Assembly (NCBI RefSeq): GCF_030295405.1 | Contig: NZ_AP027080.1 | Span: 1,550,001 to 1,614,000, forward strand | Reading direction: 5' to 3' | DNA from: Mesoterricola silvestris | GTDB taxonomy: Bacteria > Acidobacteriota > Holophagae > Holophagales > Holophagaceae | DNA length: 64,000 nucleotides | Shown: positions 33,887 through 43,189 of the stretch, piece by piece | How the letters are laid out: every line of letters begins with the position of its first letter | How positions within the stretch are numbered: position 1 is the first letter of the stretch | Made by a program: the position numbers and the translations under genes | Notes under the pieces: generated by a model | What the model saw: only the letters and a program-made list of their open reading frames with translations | Database searches by the model: none | Told to the model about the DNA's origin: nothing

Positions 33887-35318
33887 GGGACCAGCCCCCC
33901 TCGCACCCGTGGAAGAGCCGGTCCGCCTCCGGCGGGCCCCAGCTGCCCGCGGGGTACTCCAGCAGCGGCTGGCTCCGGATGGCGTCCACGGCGCTCCAGG
34001 CGGCCTCCACCTCGTCGTTGCGCAGGAAGAGGGAGGGATCGCCGTGGATGGCGTCCAGCAGGAGCCGCTCGTAGGCGGGGGCCGTGCTCGCCCCGAAGCG
34101 GTCCCGGTAGTCGAAGGCCAGCTCCGCGGGCGCCATGACCATGCCCGGGCCGGGCACCTTCACCCCGAAGCCCAGGGACATGGCCTCCCGGGGCTGGATG
34201 CTGAGGGTGAGGTGGTTGGGCCGCAGCTGGCACTCCAGCCCGTCGGCGGAGGGGGTCCCGCCGCAGCCGTCGAAGAGCTGGATGGGGGGCACCCGGAACT
34301 GCACCTTCACCTCGGTGAAGCGCTTGGGCATGCGCTTGCCGTGGCGCAGCAGGAAGGGCACGCCCCCCCAGCGCCAGTTGGCCACCTCCGCCCGCAGGGC
34401 CACGAAGGTCTCCGCCGCGGAATCCGGCCCCACCCCCTCCTCCTGGAGGTAGCCCGGCACGGGGCGGCCCTCTGCGGTGCCGGCGGCGTACCGCGCCCGC
34501 ACCGCGGGGTCCGTGGCGGGAAACCGCAGGGCCTTCAGGGCGGCCACCTTCTGGTCCCGCAGGGTCTCCGGGTCCAGGGAGGAGGGCGGTTCCATGGCGA
34601 TGAGGGCGAGGATCTGGAGCATGTGGTTCTGGACCATGTCCCGCAGGGCCCCCACCTCGTCGTAGTACCCGGCGCGGCCCTTCTCCACGCCCAGCTCCTC
34701 CGCCACGGTGATCTGCACCAGCTCGATGTGCCGGCGGTTCCACAGGGGCTCGAAGATGGCGTTGTTGAAGCGGAAGGCGAAAAGGTTCTGGACGGTCTCC
34801 TTGCCCAGGTAGTGGTCGATGCGGTAGATCTGCTCCTCCCGGGCCACCTGGTGGAGGGTGCCGTTCAGGGCCCGGGCCGAGGCCAGGTCGTGGCCGAAGG
34901 GCTTCTCGATGATCACCCGGCGCCAGGGCTCGCCCTGGAGGAGCCCGGAGCGGCCCAGGTTCTCCAGGGCGGGCACGAAGAGATCCGGCTTCAGGGAGAG
35001 GTAGAAGAGCCGGCCCGCGGGGGCGCCCCCGGCCAGCTCGTCCAGGCGCGAGGAAAGCGGTCCCAGGTCGGCGCCGGCGTCGCCCTGGACGTAGTGGACC
35101 CGGTGGGCGAAGGCCGCGAAGGCCTCCCGCTCCTCGGGGTCCAGGCGCTCCCGGAGCCCCGCTCGGAACGCCTCGTCCGTGAAGGGCCTGCGGGCGATGC
35201 CCACCAGCTGGAGGTTGGCGGCGTCCTTGCGGGCCAGGGCCAGGAGCGCGGGCACCAGCTTGCGCACCGCCAGGTCCCCGCTGGCGCCGAAAATGACGAT
35301 CTGGACGAGCTGTTCCAT
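33879..35318 (-). CDS. zwf: Glucose-6-phosphate 1-dehydrogenase
   Basis: 479 residues; NADP-linked oxidation of glucose 6-phosphate, first step of the oxidative pentose phosphate branch. NADP fold VIFGASGDLAVRKLVPALL; active-site signature EEQIYRIDHYLGKETVQNL with substrate Lys and His; upstream RVIIEKPFGHDLASA also conserved. Starts ATG 35318, 10 nt after the ABC transporter stop, probably in one transcript. Together with pgl and gnd it supplies NADPH and ribulose 5-phosphate, which fits the many thiol-redox genes in the window. Confidence 0.96.
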   Translation of the reverse strand: MEQLVQIVIFGASGDLAVRKLVPALLALARKDAANLQLVGIARRPFTDEAFRAGLRERLDPEEREAFAAFAHRVHYVQGDAGADLGPLSSRLDELAGGAPAGRLFYLSLKPDLFVPALENLGRSGLLQGEPWRRVIIEKPFGHDLASARALNGTLHQVAREEQIYRIDHYLGKETVQNLFAFRFNNAIFEPLWNRRHIELVQITVAEELGVEKGRAGYYDEVGALRDMVQNHMLQILALIAMEPPSSLDPETLRDQKVAALKALRFPATDPAVRARYAAGTAEGRPVPGYLQEEGVGPDSAAETFVALRAEVANWRWGGVPFLLRHGKRMPKRFTEVKVQFRVPPIQLFDGCGGTPSADGLECQLRPNHLTLSIQPREAMSLGFGVKVPGPGMVMAPAELAFDYRDRFGASTAPAYERLLLDAIHGDPSLFLRNDEVEAAWSAVDAIRSQPLLEYPAGSWGPPEADRLFHGCEGGWSRG

Positions 35319-35328
35319 GACTGCGCTC

Positions 35329-37146
35329 CTAGGCGGTGACGGAGCCGGGCACCGTGAAGTCCTCCCCGGGGTTGATGAACTGGTCCAGCTCGCTGCTCTG
35401 CTGGCGGTCGTGGAGCTGGCGGTAGCGGCCGCCCAGGGCCATGAGCTCGGCGTGGGCGCCCCGCTCCACGATGCGCCCCTCCTCCACCACCAGGATCTGG
35501 TCGGCGGTCTCGATGGTGCTCAGGCGGTGGGCGATGACGAAGGTGGTGCGGCCCGTGCGCAGCCGGCGCAGGCCGTCCCGGATCATGGCCTCGCTCTCGC
35601 TGTCCAGGCTGGAGGTGGCCTCGTCCAGGATGAGGATGCGCGGATCGGCCAGGATGGCCCGGGCGATGGCCACGCGCTGGCGCTGGCCTCCGGAGAGCTT
35701 GACGCCGCGCTCGCCGACGATGGTGTCGTAGCCCGCCTCGAAGCGCCCCACGAACTCGTCCACGTGGGCGATGGCGCCCACCGCCTCGATCTCCGCCCGG
35801 GTCGCGCCCGGCCTGGCGAAGCCGATGTTGTCGGCCACGGAGCCGTCGAAGAGGAAATTGTCCTGCATCACCACGCCCAGCTTGGAGCGGTAGTCCCGCA
35901 GCCGCACTGACAGCACGTCCCTTCCGTCCACCAGCACCTGGCCCCGCTGGGGGTGGTTGAAGGCCATGAGCAGCCCGATGATGGTGCTCTTGCCCGAGCC
36001 GCTGGAGCCCACCAGGGCCACCGTGGATCCCGCGGGCACCTGGAAGGAGATGCCGCGCAGCACCGGCGTGTCCTTCTCGTACTCGAACCACACGTCCCGC
36101 AGCTCCACCCGGCCCTCCAGCTCCGGCAGGGGCGCCCGGGCCAGGTCCTCCTGGTCCTCGGTGGGCATGTCCAGGGTCTCCCGGATGCGGTCCAGGCCCG
36201 CGAAGGCCTCGCTCACCTGGGTGCCGATGTTGGCGATCTGCACCACGGGCGCCGCCAGGAGGCCCACGAAGAAGGTGTACATGATCAGGTCGCCCAGGGT
36301 CATGCGCCCCGCGAAGATGGCGTTGCCGCCCACCACCATGATGAGCACGCCCACCACGCCGATGATGGCGGTGGAGAAGGCGGAGATGGCGCTCATGCCG
36401 GTGATGGTGCCCGCCACGTTGCGGAAGAGCTTCTCGGCCCCCTCCGCGAAGATCCGCGATTCCCGGTCCTCGGCCACGTAGACCTTGAGGATCCGCACGC
36501 CGCCCACGGATTCGCCCAGGCGCCCCGTGATGTCGGCGGTGAGCTCGCTGCGCTTGCGGAAGAGGGGCCGCAGGTGGTTGAAGGCCAGGGCCATGGCGCC
36601 CCCGAAGACCCCCAGGAACACCAGGGTGGCCAGGGTGAGCTTCCAGTTGAGCCAGAACAGGACCCCCAGGGCCAGCACGGCCGTGAGGAGCCCCCCCGCC
36701 AGCTGGATGAGCCCCGTGCCCACCAGGTTGCGGATGCCCTCGGCGTCGTTCATGACCCGGGCGATGACGATGCCGCTCTTGGTGGTGTCGAAGTAGCGGA
36801 TGGGAAGGCGCAGGATGTGGTCCTGCACCCGCTGGCGCATGTCCATGATGGCGCGCTGGGCGGCCACGGACACCACCTGGGAATTGGCGTAGCCCGCCAG
36901 GGCCTGCACCAGGGTAGCGGCCCCCGCGGCCAGGGCCAGGGGCAGGAGCAGGTGGCTGTTGTGCTTGCCGATGACCTCGTCGATGAGGTATTTCGTGCTG
37001 GCCGGGAGCACCAGACCTGCGAGCCGACTAACGACCATCAGGGCCAGCCCCACGGCCAGGGATTTCCTGTGCTGCCAGAGCAGTTCCCGCGCTTCCCTCC
37101 AGGCCCTGCGAGCGTTGATCTTGGTGGGAGTCTTGGGGTTCGCCAT
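35329..37146 (-). CDS. ABC exporter with fused membrane and ATPase domains (MsbA-like)
   Basis: 605 residues, a half-transporter that dimerises in the inner membrane. Six transmembrane helices (about 25-320), then the ATPase: Walker A VGSSGSGKSTI, Q-loop VVMQDNFLFDGSVADNI, signature LSGGQRQRVAIARA, Walker B ILILDEATSSLDSES and the switch His in VIAHRLST. Closest in layout to MsbA/multidrug-type exporters; substrate could be lipid A, another lipid or a drug. First gene of the strand block leading into zwf-pgl-gnd, 10 nt upstream of zwf. Divergent from apt by 69 nt. Confidence 0.93.
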   Translation of the reverse strand: MANPKTPTKINARRAWREARELLWQHRKSLAVGLALMVVSRLAGLVLPASTKYLIDEVIGKHNSHLLLPLALAAGAATLVQALAGYANSQVVSVAAQRAIMDMRQRVQDHILRLPIRYFDTTKSGIVIARVMNDAEGIRNLVGTGLIQLAGGLLTAVLALGVLFWLNWKLTLATLVFLGVFGGAMALAFNHLRPLFRKRSELTADITGRLGESVGGVRILKVYVAEDRESRIFAEGAEKLFRNVAGTITGMSAISAFSTAIIGVVGVLIMVVGGNAIFAGRMTLGDLIMYTFFVGLLAAPVVQIANIGTQVSEAFAGLDRIRETLDMPTEDQEDLARAPLPELEGRVELRDVWFEYEKDTPVLRGISFQVPAGSTVALVGSSGSGKSTIIGLLMAFNHPQRGQVLVDGRDVLSVRLRDYRSKLGVVMQDNFLFDGSVADNIGFARPGATRAEIEAVGAIAHVDEFVGRFEAGYDTIVGERGVKLSGGQRQRVAIARAILADPRILILDEATSSLDSESEAMIRDGLRRLRTGRTTFVIAHRLSTIETADQILVVEEGRIVERGAHAELMALGGRYRQLHDRQQSSELDQFINPGEDFTVPGSVTA

Positions 37147-37215
37147 CAGGTGCTTTCAAGGAAGGCCACCTTCCATGTAACCACGAACCGGAAGGGCGGG
37201 GGTCCGGAAGGAATT

Positions 37216-37782
37216 ATGGATACCATGGTCGTTTCGCCTTCCCCGGGATCCGCCATGACCCTGAAGTCCCTTATCCGCACCATTCCCCACTACCCCAAGG
37301 AGGGCGTCCAGTTCCGGGACGTCACGACCCTCATGAAGAACCCCGAGGGGTTCCGCAGGGCCATCGACCTCCTGGGCGAGCGGTACCGGGACCAGGGCAT
37401 CCGCATCGTGGCGGGCATCGAATCCCGGGGCTTCATCGTGGGCGCGGCCCTGGCCCACCACCTGGGGGCGGGCTTCGTGCCCATCCGCAAGAAGGGCAAG
37501 CTCCCCGCCCCCGTCATCCACGAGGACTACGAACTGGAGTACGGCCTGGACCGCATCGAGGTGCACGTGGACGCCATCGGCAAGGGGGAGCGGGTGCTCC
37601 TGGTGGACGACCTCATCGCCACCGGCGGCACCGCCGAGGCCGCGCTGAAGCTCATCGGCACCCTGGGCGGGGTCGTGGTGGAGACGGCCTTCCTGGTGGA
37701 CCTGCCGGACCTGGGAGGGCGGAGGCGCCTGGAGGCCCTGGGGCACAAGGTATTCACGTTGACGGAGTTCGAAGGGGACTAG
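37216..37782 (+). CDS. apt: Adenine phosphoribosyltransferase
   Basis: 188 residues; adenine plus PRPP to AMP (purine salvage). Core [70 protein letters not shown], and PRPP-binding loop [21 protein letters not shown] are all present. Start at ATG 37216 (GGAAGG 5 nt upstream) adds a 13-residue head; ATG 37255 gives the more typical length but lacks a good ribosome-binding site. Its TAG stop shares the CTAG tetranucleotide 37779-37782 with the stop of the convergent helicase gene. Confidence 0.95.
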   Translation: MDTMVVSPSPGSAMTLKSLIRTIPHYPKEGVQFRDVTTLMKNPEGFRRAIDLLGERYRDQGIRIVAGIESRGFIVGAALAHHLGAGFVPIRKKGKLPAPVIHEDYELEYGLDRIEVHVDAIGKGERVLLVDDLIATGGTAEAALKLIGTLGGVVVETAFLVDLPDLGGRRRLEALGHKVFTLTEFEGD

Positions 37783-40310
37783 TAACTCCCCAGCCGCCCC
37801 AGGCTCATCACCGGCGCCCCGGCCCTGCGGGAGGCTTCCAGGTCCACCTGGAATTCCGCCACCCAGTCGTTGGATTCCTCCTCGTCCACCAGCATCTGCT
37901 GGACGCGGCCGTCGGGGAGGGCGTAGGTGTGGCGGAGGTTGCGGCCTTCGGCGTCCAGGCGGGGGCCCTTGTGGTCCAGGCGGTAGGCTTCCACCAGGGC
38001 CTTGAGGCGTTCGGCGGTCCAGGGCTCCCCGCCGGCGTCCGCGGGCTCCCCGTATTCGGCCAGCAGGGACGCCGCCTCCTCCCAGTCGGAGACCACCAGG
38101 GCCCGGAGCCACGTGAAGATCCGGTTGCGCACGGAGGCGAGGAAGGCCTTGCGGTCCCGGGTGATGTCCAGGGCGGCCTCCTCGGCGCCGGGGGGGCGCA
38201 GTTCGGCGGCCTCTCCGGGGCGGTACCCGCCGTCGCGCATCTTCTCCCACTCGTCCAGGAGGCTGCTGTCCACCTGGCGCAGCATGGCCCCCAGGTAGAG
38301 CTCCATTTCCCGCACCTCCTCGGTCTTGGCGGAATCGGGCACGGTCTGGGCCAGGACCTTGAACACGCTGTTCAGGTGGCGCAGGAGAAGCCCTTCGGAG
38401 CGCTGGATGTCGTACTCCCGCACGTAGTCCGAGAATGAGCGGTAGTCCTCGAACATCTCCCGGGCGATGGACTTGGGGCGGATGTTCTCCTCGCCCACCC
38501 AGGGGTGCTTCACGGCGAAGGCGTTGAAGGTGCCGTAGATGAAGTCGCGCTGGGGCTTGGGGTACTCCAGCTTCTCCAGCTCGGCCATGCGCTCCTCGTA
38601 TTCCATGCCGGCCACCTTCATCTCGGCCACGCGCCGGCCCTTGAGGCGGTCCAGCTGCTTGCGGAGGATCACCTCCGGGTTCTCCAGGATGGACTCCACC
38701 AGGGTGATGAGGTCCAGGGCGTACTCGGGGTTCTCCGGATCCAGGAGGGGGAGGGTGTCCAGGAGGTAGAGGCTGAGGGTCTGGTTCATGGAGAAGTCGT
38801 CCTGCAGGTCCACGTTCACCCGCAGCCCGTGGCCCTCCCCGGTGAACTCCACGATCTTCCGGTCCAGCAGGCCCCGGAACAGCTGCCAGGCCCGCCGGGC
38901 GTGGCCGGCCCTGGCCCGCTCGTTGTCGTGGCAGCCGCGCACCAGGGCGCGCATGGCGCCGCAGCCGTCGCCCGCGCGGCTGAGGACGTTGAGGAGCATG
39001 CCGTGGGACACCTGGAACCGCGACACCAGGCGCTCCGGCTGGGCCGCCACGAGCCTCTCGAAGGTCTGCTTGTCCCAGTTGGTGAAGTTGCGCTCCGGGG
39101 GCAGGCGCTTCTGGTACTTCCGCCCGCCCGCGGCGGCCTTGGCGGCCAGCTTCATGTTCTCGATCCAGTGCTCCGGGGCCTGGGCCACGACCCAGCCCAC
39201 ATCGTCGAAGCCCTTGCGTCCGGCCCGGCCGGAGATCTGGTGGAAATCCCGGGCGCTGAGGATGCCCGTCTTCTGCCCGTCGTACTTGCAAAGCTTGGTG
39301 AAGAGCACCGTGCGGATGGGCACGTTGATGCCCACGCCCAGGGTGTCCGTGCCGCAGATGACCTTCAGGAGCCCCTTCTGGGCCAGCTGCTCCACCAGGA
39401 TGCGGTATTTCGGCAGGAGCCCCGCGTGGTGCAGCCCGATGCCGTGGCGAAGCCAGCGCTTGAGGTCCGGGCCGTAGGGGCTGTTGAACCTGAACCCCTC
39501 CAGCTCCCGCTGGATCGCGGCCTTCTCCTCCTTCGTGCACAGGTTGATGCTGGTGAAGTCCTGGGCGCTGGTGGCCGCCTCCAGCTGGGTGAAGTGCACG
39601 AGGTACACGGGGGCCTTGCCCTCCTCCACCAGGCGCTCCAGGGTGAGGGAGAGTGGGGATTCCGCGTACGTGAATTCCAGCGGCACGGGGCGGTCCGTGG
39701 ACTTCACCACGGCGGTGGGCAGCCCCGTGAGCCGGGTGAGCTCGCCCTCGAAGAACGCCGTGTCCCCCAGGGTGGCCGACATGAGCAGGAACCTGCACTG
39801 GGGCAGGGTGAGCAGCGGCACCTGCCACGCCACCCCCCGCTCGCGGTCGGCGTAGTAGTGGAACTCGTCCATGATCACGTCGCGCACATCGGCGCCGGCG
39901 CCTTCGCGCAAAGCGATGTTGGAGAGGATCTCGGCGGTGCAGCAGAGGATGGGCGCGTCCCGGTTCACCGAGGCGTCCCCGGTGCTGAGGCCGACGTTCT
40001 CCGGGCCGAAGTCCCGGCACAGGGCCAGCCACTTCTCGTTCACCAGGGCCTTGATGGGGCAGGTGTACACGGACCGCCGCCCCTGGGCCAGGGCCTTGAA
40101 GTGCAGCGCCGCGGCCACCAGCGACTTGCCCGAGCCCGTGGGGGTGTTGAGGATGACGTTCTTCCCTTCGAACAGTTCCAGGATGGCGGCTTCCTGGGCG
40201 GGGTAGAGGGTGAGGTCGCGGCCCTCCACGTACTCCAGGAAGCGCCCGAGCAGTTCGTCGCTGCCGGCGTCCGCCGCCTGGGGGAGAAGGTCGTAGAGGG
40301 TCGTATGCAT
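37779..40310 (-). CDS. DUF3516 DEAD/DEAH-box helicase (Ski2-like)
   Basis: 843 residues. Superfamily 2 helicase core in the N-terminal half: Q-like [14 protein letters not shown], Walker [16 protein letters not shown], motif [62 protein letters not shown] and motif [12 protein letters not shown]. The C-terminal 400 residues are the DUF3516 part ([20 protein letters not shown] region), probably replacing the exosome-helicase C-terminal domains. Likely RNA unwinding or quality control; no bacterial function is established. ATG 40310 starts the conserved N-terminus; it is divergent from the PLP enzyme. Confidence 0.9.
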   Translation of the reverse strand: MHTTLYDLLPQAADAGSDELLGRFLEYVEGRDLTLYPAQEAAILELFEGKNVILNTPTGSGKSLVAAALHFKALAQGRRSVYTCPIKALVNEKWLALCRDFGPENVGLSTGDASVNRDAPILCCTAEILSNIALREGAGADVRDVIMDEFHYYADRERGVAWQVPLLTLPQCRFLLMSATLGDTAFFEGELTRLTGLPTAVVKSTDRPVPLEFTYAESPLSLTLERLVEEGKAPVYLVHFTQLEAATSAQDFTSINLCTKEEKAAIQRELEGFRFNSPYGPDLKRWLRHGIGLHHAGLLPKYRILVEQLAQKGLLKVICGTDTLGVGINVPIRTVLFTKLCKYDGQKTGILSARDFHQISGRAGRKGFDDVGWVVAQAPEHWIENMKLAAKAAAGGRKYQKRLPPERNFTNWDKQTFERLVAAQPERLVSRFQVSHGMLLNVLSRAGDGCGAMRALVRGCHDNERARAGHARRAWQLFRGLLDRKIVEFTGEGHGLRVNVDLQDDFSMNQTLSLYLLDTLPLLDPENPEYALDLITLVESILENPEVILRKQLDRLKGRRVAEMKVAGMEYEERMAELEKLEYPKPQRDFIYGTFNAFAVKHPWVGEENIRPKSIAREMFEDYRSFSDYVREYDIQRSEGLLLRHLNSVFKVLAQTVPDSAKTEEVREMELYLGAMLRQVDSSLLDEWEKMRDGGYRPGEAAELRPPGAEEAALDITRDRKAFLASVRNRIFTWLRALVVSDWEEAASLLAEYGEPADAGGEPWTAERLKALVEAYRLDHKGPRLDAEGRNLRHTYALPDGRVQQMLVDEEESNDWVAEFQVDLEASRRAGAPVMSLGRLGSY

Positions 40311-40449
40311 GGGGATTCCGGGGGTTGGCCGGGAAAGGGGCCTTTTCCACCCTAGCCCAAATCCGGGCGATCTGTTATTTTTCGCCTTTGCGCCGGGCCG
40401 GGCCCGGGCCAACCTGTCCCTGGACGGTTCCTTTCCTCGCGGGGGCAGC

Positions 40450-41715
40450 TTGAGCGACAACCATCTCGACAGCAACGTGCCGGGCAACCCCGCCTACCAT
40501 TTCACCGTCGTGCCCCCGGGCACCGAACCCGCGGCGGGGTGGGCCCGGCGCGGTGAGCTGCTGGCCGGGGCCGGCACCGGCACCCAGTGCATCCATGCGG
40601 GCTCCCAGCCGGATCCCGCCTACGGGTCCGTGATGCCCCCGGTGTACCTCACCAGCACCTTCGCGTTTTCCGATATCGGAAGCAACGGCGGCTTCGACTA
40701 CACCCGCAGCGGCAATCCCACCCGGGAGCGCCTGGAGACGGCCATCGCCACCCTGGAGGGGGGCAGCGGCGCCACCTGCACCGGGTCGGGCATGAGCGCC
40801 GTCCTGGTGGCCCTGAACCTCCTGGAGCACGGCAGCCACGTGCTCTGCACCGTGGACTGCTACGGCGGCACCTTCCGAACCCTGGAGCACGCCCGGAACG
40901 TTTACGGCCTGGAGGTCACCTACCTGGACCTGGCCGACCTGGACGCGGTGCGCGCGGCGCTTCGCCCCAACACCCGCATGATCTGGGTGGAGACGCCCTC
41001 CAATCCCCTGCTCCGCCTGTCGGACCTCGGCGCCCTGGCCGCGATCGCCCGGGGCACCTCGGCGCTCCTGGTGGTGGACAACACCTTCCTCTCCCCCGTC
41101 CTGCAGCGGCCCTTCGACTTCGGCGCGGACCTGGTGGTGCACAGCACCACCAAGTACCTCAACGGCCACAGCGACGTGGTGGGCGGCGCCGTCGTCGCGG
41201 GTCCCGGCCGGGAGGCCCTGGCCCAGCGCATCGCCGCCATGAACAACCTCCTGGGCACCAGCCAGAGCCCCCACGACTGCTACCTGGTGCTGCGGGGCCT
41301 CAAGACCCTCCGGGTGCGCATGCGGGCCCACGAGGCCAACGCCCTGGCCGTGGCCCGGGCCCTGGCGGACCATCCCGCCGTGGCCTCCGTGAACTACCCC
41401 GGCCTGCCCACCCACCCCCAGCACGCCCTGGCCAAGGCCCAGCAGAAGGGCTTCGGCGCCATGCTCAGCTTCGAGCTGAAGGACGCGTCCCCGGCCGCCG
41501 TGAACCGGGTGCTCCTGGCCCTGCGCTGGTTCACCCTGGCCGAGAGCCTGGGCGGGGTGGAGAGCCTCGTGGCCCATCCCGCCACCATGACCCACGCCTC
41601 CATGACGCCCGCGGCCCGGGCCAACGCCGGCATCGGCGACGGCCTCATCCGGCTGTCGGTGGGCATCGAGGACCCCGAGGACCTGGTGGAGGACCTGCGG
41701 CGGGCCCTGGACTGA
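40450..41715 (+). CDS. Cystathionine gamma-synthase/beta-lyase family PLP enzyme
   Basis: About 421 residues. Family blocks: [72 protein letters not shown], the PLP site lysine in [20 protein letters not shown], and the C-terminal [23 protein letters not shown]. These fit MetB, MetC or cystathionine gamma-lyase; the exact reaction (methionine synthesis or cysteine release) cannot be told from motifs. The start is uncertain: no ATG lies close to the conserved region, the ATG at 40309 overlaps the divergent gene, and TTG 40450 or GTG 40477 are candidates. It therefore has a longer than usual N-terminus. Confidence 0.88.
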   Translation: MSDNHLDSNVPGNPAYHFTVVPPGTEPAAGWARRGELLAGAGTGTQCIHAGSQPDPAYGSVMPPVYLTSTFAFSDIGSNGGFDYTRSGNPTRERLETAIATLEGGSGATCTGSGMSAVLVALNLLEHGSHVLCTVDCYGGTFRTLEHARNVYGLEVTYLDLADLDAVRAALRPNTRMIWVETPSNPLLRLSDLGALAAIARGTSALLVVDNTFLSPVLQRPFDFGADLVVHSTTKYLNGHSDVVGGAVVAGPGREALAQRIAAMNNLLGTSQSPHDCYLVLRGLKTLRVRMRAHEANALAVARALADHPAVASVNYPGLPTHPQHALAKAQQKGFGAMLSFELKDASPAAVNRVLLALRWFTLAESLGGVESLVAHPATMTHASMTPAARANAGIGDGLIRLSVGIEDPEDLVEDLRRALD

Positions 41716-41719
41716 TTTC

Positions 41720-42607
41720 TCAGATCAGCCCGGCCCACCCCGGGCCGTGGTGCAGGAACGCCGACCGGATGGCTTCCTCCAGGTCCGTGGGCAGGGGCCC
41801 CTTCTCCACCGCCTCCAGGTTCCGCCTGAAGTGCTCCAGACTGGCCGTGCCCGCGATGCTGGCGTCCACCCCGGGGCAATGGGCGGCGAAGCGCAGGGCC
41901 ACCTCCCCGGGGGGCAGGTCCGTGGGGAGCCGGTCCAGGCCCATGGCCCGCCAGCGATCCCAGTACGCGCCCTCGGCGTGATCCCCGGGACGTTCGGCCC
42001 GGGTCCACACGGCGCCGGCGAGGGGGCGCTTGGCGATCACGCCCAGGCCCCGGGCCCGGAGCGCGGGGAGGCGGTGGGCGAGGTTCACCTGGTCGCAGAC
42101 GCTCACGGAGGTCTGCACCGAGGCGAAGCGGCCCGAGCCCAGGGCGAAGTCCAGTTCCGCGTTGTCGCCCGCGTAGGCCGCCACCCGCACCTTCCCCGCG
42201 GCGACGCAGGCCTCCAGGGCCCGGATCACCTCGCCCCTTTCCAGCACGGGCAGGGGGCAGGAATGCAGGTGCACGATGTCCAGGTGGCCGCAGCGCATGC
42301 GGGCCAGGGCGGCGTCCACCCCCGCCAGGACGCAGGCGTAGGTCCAGTCCTCGAACCCCGGAATGCCGTAGCCCACCTTGGTGGACAGGACGAACTCCCC
42401 CCGGCGGCGGGCCAGGTGGCGCCCGATGCGTTCCTCCGAGAGGCCGTAGCCCCGGGCCGTGTCCACCAGGTTCACCCCCAGGTCCAGCACGGCGTTGAGG
42501 AGGGCCCCCGCCTCGGCTTCGCCCACCCGGGCATCGTTCAGGTGCATGGCCCCGAAGCCCAGGGGCGTGACGGAGAGTCCGGTGGTTCCGAAGGGGCGGG
42601 TCTGCAT
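41720..42607 (-). CDS. Aldo/keto reductase
   Basis: 295 residues, TIM-barrel NADPH oxidoreductase. It starts TRPFGTTGLSVTPLGFGAMHL. The catalytic tetrad is visible: Asp in LVDTARGYG, Tyr in the same block (about residue 55), Lys in VLSTKVGYG, and His in VHLHSCPL. C-terminal GVIAKRPLAGAVW and PGVDASIAGTASLEHFRRNLEAVEKGPL are typical of the AKR subgroup near YghZ/plant L-galactose dehydrogenase-like members. The last block suggests NADP binding. Convergent with the PLP enzyme, 4 nt apart. Substrate unknown. Confidence 0.9.
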   Translation of the reverse strand: MQTRPFGTTGLSVTPLGFGAMHLNDARVGEAEAGALLNAVLDLGVNLVDTARGYGLSEERIGRHLARRRGEFVLSTKVGYGIPGFEDWTYACVLAGVDAALARMRCGHLDIVHLHSCPLPVLERGEVIRALEACVAAGKVRVAAYAGDNAELDFALGSGRFASVQTSVSVCDQVNLAHRLPALRARGLGVIAKRPLAGAVWTRAERPGDHAEGAYWDRWRAMGLDRLPTDLPPGEVALRFAAHCPGVDASIAGTASLEHFRRNLEAVEKGPLPTDLEEAIRSAFLHHGPGWAGLI

Positions 42608-42763
42608 GGCGTCCTCAGGGTCCCAAGGTAGCTCAAATACAAGGCTTCTATCGCCTCCGGTTTCCGGTGGGTGAATGATTCCTAAATGGCGTTCCATAAG
42701 CCATACCTATGCGCACCGGATCCAGGCGCCGGCCCCGGGATCCTGATACCCTTGCCCCTTGGA

Positions 42764-43165
42764 ATGTGGGGGCCGGGCTTGCAAGGCAAGGGAGTCGAAC
42801 GGAGACGCTTCGCGCGCATGAGCACGTCCGGGGGCACGTACCGGGTGGCCTTCCACCTCCACGAACGCATGGTGGCCGGCGCGCGGCTCGCGAACCTCAG
42901 CGCGGGGGGCTGTGGCCTGGAGATCCAGCTGGTGGACGCCTGGGACCTGGACACGGGGTCGGTGCTGGACAACCTCTGCATCCTCCACCCGGACCTGCCC
43001 TGCGTTCCCCTGCAGGGCACCGTGATGCGCCTCCTGGGCAAGGTGCCCGGCAAGACCAGCGGCTATGTCCTGGCGGGCATCGAATTCACGATGATCACCC
43101 CCTTCATCCAGGGGATGATCGACGCGCACGTGGAGGCGCACTTCGCGGGCGCCCCGGGGCGCTGA
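42764..43165 (+). CDS. PilZ domain protein (c-di-GMP receptor)
   Basis: About 133 residues. The PilZ signature is RRRFARMSTSG at the N-terminus (R-x3-R switch) followed by ANLSAGGCGLEI (the D/N-x-S-x2-G motif with Asn in place of Asp). The remaining beta-barrel strands end TSGYVLAGIEFTMITPFIQGMIDAHV. It would bind c-di-GMP and pass the signal to a partner, perhaps the HEAT protein encoded 24 nt downstream. Start uncertain: an in-frame ATG at 42686 would add 26 low-complexity residues. Confidence 0.75.
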   Translation: MWGPGLQGKGVERRRFARMSTSGGTYRVAFHLHERMVAGARLANLSAGGCGLEIQLVDAWDLDTGSVLDNLCILHPDLPCVPLQGTVMRLLGKVPGKTSGYVLAGIEFTMITPFIQGMIDAHVEAHFAGAPGR

Positions 43166-43189
43166 ACCCGAAGGATCCCTGGAGGAGGC

